From contig JACKJC010000001.1 in the NCBI GenBank assembly GCA_020638195.1, positions 237,001-301,000 of the forward strand: a stretch of 64,000 nucleotides of DNA, read 5' to 3'. Positions 59,153-64,000 of the stretch are shown here, piece by piece. Each line of letters starts with the position of its first letter. Position 1 is the stretch's first letter. Both the position numbers and the translations under genes were made by a program. The DNA comes from Methylobacteriaceae bacterium. Lineage in GTDB: Bacteria; Pseudomonadota; Alphaproteobacteria; Rhizobiales; Beijerinckiaceae. The notes beneath the pieces were generated by a model. The model was not told where the DNA came from. It saw only the letters and a list, made by a program, of their open reading frames with translations, and did not search any database.

Positions 59153-60180
59153 GCGCGCGGCCCGCGCCTTCGGGCAAGAAGCGCATTAATCTCGCGCTGC
59201 AGGGCGGCGGCGCGCACGGCGCCTTCACCTGGGGCGCGATCGATGCGCTGCTCGCCGACGGGCGATTCGAGATCGCCGCCGTCAGCGGCGCGAGCGCGGG
59301 CGCGATGAATGCGGTCGTGCTGGCCGATGGATTGCGCGAAGGCGGCCCCGATGGCGCGCGAAAGCAGCTCGAGCAATTCTGGCGGGCAGTCAGTCTCGAC
59401 GGGCAGTTGAACGAAGCGCAACGCGGCCTGTTCGACGCATGGCTCGGAGCATTCGATCCGCTGAAGTTCAGCGAGCGGTTCTGGCAGAGCGCGTCCAGTT
59501 TCGTCTCTCCCTACGATTTCAATCCGCTCGACATCAATCCGCTGCGTTCGGCCCTCGTGCAGCTCATCGACTTCGACGCGCTGCGCGCGACCGATGCAGT
59601 GAAACTGTTCATCGCCGCGACCAATGTGCGGACCGGCCGGATCAAGGTCTTTCACCGCGACGAACTCACGGTCGACATGGTGATGGCGTCCGCCTGTTTG
59701 CCGACGCTGTTCAAGGCGGTCGAGATCGACGGCGTTCCCTATTGGGACGGCGGCTATTCCGGCAATCCGCCGCTGTTTCCTTTCTTCAGCGAGACCGACT
59801 GCCTCGATGTGATCCTGATCCAGCTCGATCCGATCGAGCGGCCGGGCACGCCGGATTCGGCCGCCGAGATCATGCAGCGCATGAACGAGATCACCTTCAA
59901 CGCGCCGCTCCTGGGCGAATTTCGCGCCATCGACTTCGTGGCGCGGCTGATCGACGACGGCAGGCTGAAGGGCACGCATTACAAGAAGGTGCGCATGCAT
60001 CTGATCGAGGGCGGCAAGGCGCTGGCCGCATATAATGCGGATACGAAACTGCAAGCCGACTACGATCTCTTCAAGAAGCTTTTCGATCTCGGCCGACGCG
60101 CGGCTGAAAAGTTCATCGCCGAGAGTTACGAGGCGATCGGCGAAAAGGGCACGCTGGACCTGCGACGATATCTCGATTGA
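59149..60180 (+). CDS. Patatin-like phospholipase
   Basis: A 343-residue acyl hydrolase. The oxyanion motif is NLALQGGGAHGAFTWG. The nucleophile motif GASAG has Ser49, and the catalytic Asp is in WDGGYSGNPP. In relatives that make polyhydroxyalkanoate a patatin gene next to bdhA is common, and an esterase role there is inferred. The ATGA overlap with bdhA indicates translational coupling. Confidence 0.9.
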   Translation: MSARPAPSGKKRINLALQGGGAHGAFTWGAIDALLADGRFEIAAVSGASAGAMNAVVLADGLREGGPDGARKQLEQFWRAVSLDGQLNEAQRGLFDAWLGAFDPLKFSERFWQSASSFVSPYDFNPLDINPLRSALVQLIDFDALRATDAVKLFIAATNVRTGRIKVFHRDELTVDMVMASACLPTLFKAVEIDGVPYWDGGYSGNPPLFPFFSETDCLDVILIQLDPIERPGTPDSAAEIMQRMNEITFNAPLLGEFRAIDFVARLIDDGRLKGTHYKKVRMHLIEGGKALAAYNADTKLQADYDLFKKLFDLGRRAAEKFIAESYEAIGEKGTLDLRRYLD

Positions 60181-60242
60181 ATCTGGCTCTTCGCTTTGGG
60201 CGGCGGGCTTGCTAGGCTGGGTCGTTGCTTTGGGGGAACGGC

Positions 60243-60650
60243 ATGCCGGCGCAACTTCTTTCGGGACTAACCGCATTCGCCATTTATTTCGTCGGCGCGC
60301 TCGCCTATGCGGCGATCTTCTGCGCGATCTACACGCGCCTGACCCGGCACAGCGAATTCGATCTCATCGTTCGCGAACACAATGCATCGGCCGCCGTCGC
60401 CTTCGGGCTGACGCTGGTCGGCTACGCCATCGCGCTCGCCGGCGCGATCCACAATACGCGCAGCATCGTTGAATTCCTGATCTGGGGCCTGATCGCGATG
60501 CTCGCGCAATTCGTCGCCTATGGTCTGGCCAATCTCGCCCATCCCGGCCTGTCCAAGGCGATTGAAGAGAACGCGCTCGCCGCCGCGATCTGGTCCGGTT
60601 CGGTCGCCGTCGCCTCCGGTCTGGTGACCACGGCCTGCATGAGCCCTTGA
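60243..60650 (+). CDS. DUF350 (YjfL-like) membrane protein
   Basis: A 135-residue protein with about four membrane helices, including AFAIYFVGALAYAAIFCAIYTRL and ASAAVAFGLTLVGYAIALAGAI. It matches the DUF350/UPF0719 family. The start is the ATG at 60243 with GGGGGAAC in front. It is the first of three adjacent genes; in enterobacteria the same family lies in the yjfL-yjfM-yjfC cluster. Confidence 0.85.
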   Translation: MPAQLLSGLTAFAIYFVGALAYAAIFCAIYTRLTRHSEFDLIVREHNASAAVAFGLTLVGYAIALAGAIHNTRSIVEFLIWGLIAMLAQFVAYGLANLAHPGLSKAIEENALAAAIWSGSVAVASGLVTTACMSP

Positions 60651-60653
60651 GCG

Positions 60654-61079
60654 ATGGCGAAGTCGCGCAAGAATTTCGGCAAGAAGAATGCGCCGCCGCT
60701 CGTGCTCAATGCGCCGGGCGGATCGCCGAACGGCGCGCCCCTGCTTCGTCGCCGCAAGATGTCGATGACTGTCGGCCTCGTTTCGCTCGGCGCCGCCACG
60801 CTCGTCGGCGGCGTGTTGCTCGAGGCGCGGCAGGCGCGCATCCGCGCCCAGGAATGTCGCGCGGAGGCCCAGCGGCGCGGCCTGCCACCGGTCGATTGTC
60901 CCTCCGAACAGACCTCCGGCCGATCGCACGGCAGCGGCGGCGGGAGCCGTAGCAGCTGGTATTCCTCGGGCGGATCGAGCTCCAGTCATTCGACGTCAGA
61001 TCATGGGGGGTCGTCGACTTCGCACGGTCTGTTCGGCGGCTTCGGTCATGCCGGACACGCGCATTCGAGCGGCTCGTAG
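60654..61079 (+). CDS. Small membrane-anchored Ser/Gly/His-rich protein (YgiB/YjfM-like position)
   Basis: A 141-residue protein with a basic N-terminus and one membrane segment (MTVGLVSLGAATLVGGVLLE). A short Cys-containing stretch (ECRAEAQRRGLPPVDCP) follows, then a tail of Ser, Gly and His. It lies exactly where DUF1190 proteins (YgiB, YjfM) lie beside glutathionylspermidine-synthase-like genes, and it may be their counterpart. It starts three bases after the preceding stop. Confidence 0.7.
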   Translation: MAKSRKNFGKKNAPPLVLNAPGGSPNGAPLLRRRKMSMTVGLVSLGAATLVGGVLLEARQARIRAQECRAEAQRRGLPPVDCPSEQTSGRSHGSGGGSRSSWYSSGGSSSSHSTSDHGGSSTSHGLFGGFGHAGHAHSSGS

Positions 61080-61081
61080 CC

Positions 61082-62239
61082 ATGCGGCGCGTCGCCAGCG
61101 AGAAACGGCCCGATTTCGAAAAATGCGCAGCGGATATCGGATTCGATTTCGCGGTGATCGACGGCGAGCCCTATTGGGACGAGAGTGCGCGCTACGAATT
61201 CACCTTGCGCGAGATCGAGGAGGATCTCGAGGCGCCGACCGAAGAACTCGGCGCGTTGTGCCACGAACTCGTCGGCCATGCGGTTCGAGACGAGGCGATC
61301 CTGCGCAAGCTCGCCATTCCCGGCCATGCCTGGGATCTGATCGCGGAGAGCTGGAAGCGCGGCGATCGGAGCCTCTATGGCCGCTTCGATCTGGTCTATG
61401 ACGGCGCGGGGCCGGCGAAGCTGCTCGAATACAATGCGGACACGCCGACCAGCCTTTTCGAGAGCGCCATCGTGCAGTGGCGCTGGCTGCGCGATCTCGT
61501 CGACCGCGGACAATTGCCGGAAGAATCGGACCAGTTCAATTCGCTGCACGAAAAGCTGATCGCGCGCTGGCGGGAGCTTGCGCCCGGCGCCTTCCTGCAT
61601 CTCGCCTGCATGCAGGAGAGCGTCGAGGATTCCGGCACGATCGCCTATCTCGCGGATTGCGCGATCCAGGCGGGGCTCGACACGATGCAAATCGACATGG
61701 GCGACATCGGTTTCCTGATGGATCGCTTCGCCGACCGCGAGGATCGCGCCATCGAATTCCTGTTCAAGCTCTATCCCTGGGAATGGATGTTCGCCGACGA
61801 ATTCGGCGAGTCGCCGGCGATGAAGATGACGCGTTTCTTCGAGCCGCCGTGGAAGATGCTGCTCTCCAACAAGGGCTGGCTGGCGCTGTTGTGGGAAGCG
61901 GAGCCCGACCATCCCAATCTGCTGCCGGCGTTTTTCGAGAGCGATTTTCGCGCCGACACGCTGGGTGATTCCTATGCGCGGAAGCCGTTGCTGTCGCGCG
62001 AGGGCGCGAACGTCACGCTCTATCAGGGCGCGCATATTCTCGCGCGCACCTCGGGCGAATATGGCGTCGAAGGCTATGTCCGCCAGGCCCTGCATCCGCT
62101 GCCGGATTTCGACGGCTTCCGGCCGGTGATCGGTTCGTGGCTCGTCGGCGACGAGGCCGCGGGCATTGGCATTCGCGAGGACCGGAGCGCGATCACGTCG
62201 AACCGCTCGCGCTATGTGCCGCATGTCATTCTGGGGTGA
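61082..62239 (+). CDS. Glutathionylspermidine synthase-like ATP-grasp protein (YgiC/YjfC family)
   Basis: A 385-residue protein corresponding to the synthetase half of glutathionylspermidine synthase, without the amidase. Pieces typical of the family are EPYWDESARYEFTLREIEEDLE, AKLLEYNADTPTSLFESAIVQWRWL, PWEWMFADEFGESPAMKMTRFFEPPWKMLLSNKGWLALLWE and the C-terminal VIGSWLVGDEAAGIGIREDRSAITSNRSRYVPH. It probably forms an amide bond with ATP, but the substrate is unknown. It starts two bases after the preceding stop and closes the three-gene unit. Confidence 0.88.
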   Translation: MRRVASEKRPDFEKCAADIGFDFAVIDGEPYWDESARYEFTLREIEEDLEAPTEELGALCHELVGHAVRDEAILRKLAIPGHAWDLIAESWKRGDRSLYGRFDLVYDGAGPAKLLEYNADTPTSLFESAIVQWRWLRDLVDRGQLPEESDQFNSLHEKLIARWRELAPGAFLHLACMQESVEDSGTIAYLADCAIQAGLDTMQIDMGDIGFLMDRFADREDRAIEFLFKLYPWEWMFADEFGESPAMKMTRFFEPPWKMLLSNKGWLALLWEAEPDHPNLLPAFFESDFRADTLGDSYARKPLLSREGANVTLYQGAHILARTSGEYGVEGYVRQALHPLPDFDGFRPVIGSWLVGDEAAGIGIREDRSAITSNRSRYVPHVILG

Positions 62240-62254
62240 AGGCTCGCAGTCTGT

Positions 62255-62803
62255 TCATGCGAACGGCTCATTCTCGCCAGGCGGCACGGGCACTTCGAAG
62301 GCGTTGATGGTCATCGAGATCAGGCCGTAATAGCCGAGCACGCCGACGAGGTCGACGAGGCCGCGCTTTCCGAGAATTTTTTCGGCGAATGCATAGGTCG
62401 CATCCGAGACGCGGCGCGTCGTCAGCAGTTCGCGTGAAAATGCGTAGACGGCTCTTTCGTCGTCATTCTCCAGTTCGGGCTCGGCGCCCGCGCGAATCTT
62501 TTCGACGGCGGTCGCATCGAGCCCCGCTTTGATCCCGATCGGCGCATGCACGTGCCATTCGAATCCTGCCTGCCAATAGGCGCCGGTGACGAGGATCGCG
62601 AGTTCCGACAGGCGCTGCGGCAGGCTCGTGCCGTAGCGGCAGAAGGCGCCGAGCGCCTGCGCGCGGTCGGCGAGGCCAGCGCTCGTCAGCCAGACGCGCA
62701 GCGGCCCCTCCACTTTTCCACGCGGCCCGGAGGAAATCTCGTCGTAGATGCGCTTCTGCTCGGGATCGAGCGTCGCGGGGTCGATATCGGGCAGGCGGGG
62801 CAT
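62255..62803 (-). CDS. Carboxymuconolactone decarboxylase-family protein
   Basis: A 182-residue AhpD-like-fold protein starting MPRLPDIDPATLDPEQKRIYDEISSGPRG. The core ERLSELAILVTGAYWQAGFEWHVHAPIGIKAG lacks the CxxC of true AhpD peroxidase reductants. A decarboxylase role is only possible, not shown. I chose the ATG at 62803; longer in-frame extensions run into the next gene. It is convergent with the preceding operon. Confidence 0.8.
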   Translation of the reverse strand: MPRLPDIDPATLDPEQKRIYDEISSGPRGKVEGPLRVWLTSAGLADRAQALGAFCRYGTSLPQRLSELAILVTGAYWQAGFEWHVHAPIGIKAGLDATAVEKIRAGAEPELENDDERAVYAFSRELLTTRRVSDATYAFAEKILGKRGLVDLVGVLGYYGLISMTINAFEVPVPPGENEPFA

Positions 62804-62882
62804 GGCAAGCCTTTCGTGAGCGGGCGCGCGCACCATATGATTGCGCGCGCGCAGGGCCAAGCGCGAGATGACGGGAGCAGAC

Positions 62883-63737
62883 ATGTCGACGGCGAGCGAG
62901 AACCAGGAAGCGCAGCGGGTCTATTGGGACGGCGCGGGCGGCGACAAATGGATCAAGCGCAGCGCGGATATCGACATCAATGTCGGGCCGGCGCAGCAGG
63001 CCGCGATCGAGGCGGCCGACATTGTGGCCGGCATGCGCGTGCTCGACATCGGTTGCGGCTGTGGCGGTTCGACGCTCGCGCTCGCGCAGAAGGTAGGCGT
63101 GGGCGGCAAGGTGGTCGCCGCCGATATTTCGCATGCGATGATCGCGATCGCGCAAGCCGCGACGCGCGGCCTGACTCAGGTGGACTGCATGGTGGCCGAT
63201 GCGGCCACGCACGATTTCGGCGCGCAGAAATTCGACCGCCTGTTCTCCCGCTTCGGCGTCATGTTCTTCGGCGATCCCGCCGCCGCCTTCGCGCAACTGC
63301 GCGCGGCGCTGAAACCGGATGGCAGACTCACTTTCGTATGCTGGCGGCCGCTGCCCGAAAATCCGTGGATGCTGACGCCGCTGACCGCCGTCTGCCGGCA
63401 TGCGCCGCGCCCGCAACGGCCGGGGCCGGAAGATCCAGGCCCCTTCTCATTCGGCGATCCCGCGCGCGTCAGGCGCATTCTCACCGAAGCGGGCTTTGCG
63501 GCGCCTGAAATCACGAAGTTCGATTTCGACATGGATCTCGCGCTCGGACGCGGGCTCGAGGCCGCGGTCGAGACAGCCTCCAACGTCGGCGCGGCAAGCG
63601 CTGCGCTGACCGACCAGCCGCCGGAAATCCGGGCGGCGGCGGTCGCGGAACTGCGCAAGGAACTCGCGCCCTACGAGCGCGACGGGAGCGTGAACCTGGG
63701 AGCCGCCGTGTGGATCGTCAGCGCGGCGCATGGCTAG
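62883..63737 (+). CDS. SAM-dependent class I methyltransferase
   Basis: A 284-residue methyltransferase. SAM motif I is VLDIGCGCGGSTLALAQKVG, then VVAADISHAMIAIAQ and DRLFSRFGVMFFGDPAAAFAQLRAALKPDGRLTFVCWRP. The layout fits methyltransferase family 11 proteins acting on small molecules; the substrate is unknown. The start is the ATG at 62883, 79 bases from the divergent carboxymuconolactone-type gene. Confidence 0.85.
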   Translation: MSTASENQEAQRVYWDGAGGDKWIKRSADIDINVGPAQQAAIEAADIVAGMRVLDIGCGCGGSTLALAQKVGVGGKVVAADISHAMIAIAQAATRGLTQVDCMVADAATHDFGAQKFDRLFSRFGVMFFGDPAAAFAQLRAALKPDGRLTFVCWRPLPENPWMLTPLTAVCRHAPRPQRPGPEDPGPFSFGDPARVRRILTEAGFAAPEITKFDFDMDLALGRGLEAAVETASNVGAASAALTDQPPEIRAAAVAELRKELAPYERDGSVNLGAAVWIVSAAHG

Positions 63738-63773
63738 CGGATTACCGCCGGGCTCCCGAGAGAGCGCGGCTGT

Positions 63774-64000
63774 CTAGTCCGCCGCGAGCCGCGCCCGCGC
63801 ACGCAGCTTTTCCGTCTCGCTCTTCAACTGTCCGCAGGCCGCCAGAATGTCGCGGCCGCGCGGCGTGCGCACCGGGCTCGCATAGCCAGCATTGAACACG
63901 ATGTCGGAGAATTTCTCGATTCTCGCCCAGTCCGAACATTCGTAAGGCGCGCCCGGCCACGGATTGAACGGAATCAGATTGATCTTGGCCGGAATGCCCT
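63774..64000 (-). CDS. rlmN: 23S rRNA (adenine2503-C2)-methyltransferase RlmN, C-terminal part
   Basis: The C-terminal 74 residues read GIPAKINLIPFNPWPGAPYECSDWARIEKFSDIVFNAGYASPVRTPRGRDILAACGQLKSETEKLRARARLAAD in pieces, with a TAG stop at 63774. RGRDILAACGQLK contains the catalytic cysteine of RlmN. The start and the radical-SAM core lie beyond the window. RlmN methylates 23S rRNA A2503 and tRNA A37. Confidence 0.9.
   Translation of the reverse strand, partial: GIPAKINLIPFNPWPGAPYECSDWARIEKFSDIVFNAGYASPVRTPRGRDILAACGQLKSETEKLRARARLAAD

Overview
The window is GC-rich chromosomal DNA from an alphaproteobacterium, most likely of the order Hyphomicrobiales (Rhizobiales). The evidence is the gene families and their order: ffh-rpsP-rimM-trmD-rplS, dapF-mtaB, htpX-rsmB-heparinase, ubiG-lysC-ptsP-prfA, DUF3108 next to a large helicase, IalB, DUF1674, DUF1178 and an alphaproteobacterial-type L32. 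The family cannot be fixed from sequence alone. I see no rRNA, tRNA, CRISPR array, insertion sequence or prophage. Genes are dense; the only gene-free stretch above 300 bases is 3142-3624.

Layout. 1-6.3 kb: a 3'-truncated helicase, an unusual intergenic region with phased GANTC sites, a DUF3108 protein, hisC and a ParD/ParE-type toxin-antitoxin pair. 6.5-11.3 kb: signal recognition particle and ribosome maturation genes, interrupted by an antisense mgtC-like gene. 11.4-25.6 kb: purH, mtaB, dapF, small enzymes, an L,D-transpeptidase, gloB, a VIT protein, a DUF1674 protein, htpX, rsmB and a heparinase-like protein. 25.8-33.5 kb: leuC and leuD separated by small genes, then acs and an IalB protein. 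33.7-40.9 kb: LemA/TPM proteins, envelope enzymes, a flavin hydroxylase, comF and grxC. 40.9-44.2 kb: a response regulator/sensor kinase cassette with PepSY and COG4705 proteins. 44.2-51.9 kb: ubiG, lysC, ptsP, prfA and rpmB. 52.1-56.3 kb: an Mrr-type nuclease, rpmF, mtgA, ispA and a GNAT protein. 56.4-64 kb: ispG, a zur-like gene, bdhA, a patatin, a glutathionylspermidine-synthase-like operon, a methyltransferase and the end of rlmN.

How the genes work together. Most are housekeeping functions: translation, amino-acid synthesis (His, Leu, Lys/DAP), purine and isoprenoid/ubiquinone synthesis, cell wall and acetate/3-hydroxybutyrate metabolism. Accessory layers are the toxin-antitoxin pair, the type IV-like restriction protein, the PepSY/two-component cassette and several small secreted His-rich proteins.

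The most unusual signals are not genes. (1) Region 3142-3624 has ten GANTC (CcrM-type) sites in 256 bases, several spaced 10-12 bp apart, plus a perfect DnaA box and a long inverted repeat. (2) Palindromic repeats are scattered through the window, and two of them lie in frame inside coding sequences: a 108-bp element in ubiG and a roughly 100-bp element in the signal-peptide region of a TPM protein. (3) The purH-to-heparinase block looks circularly permuted relative to the usual gene order.
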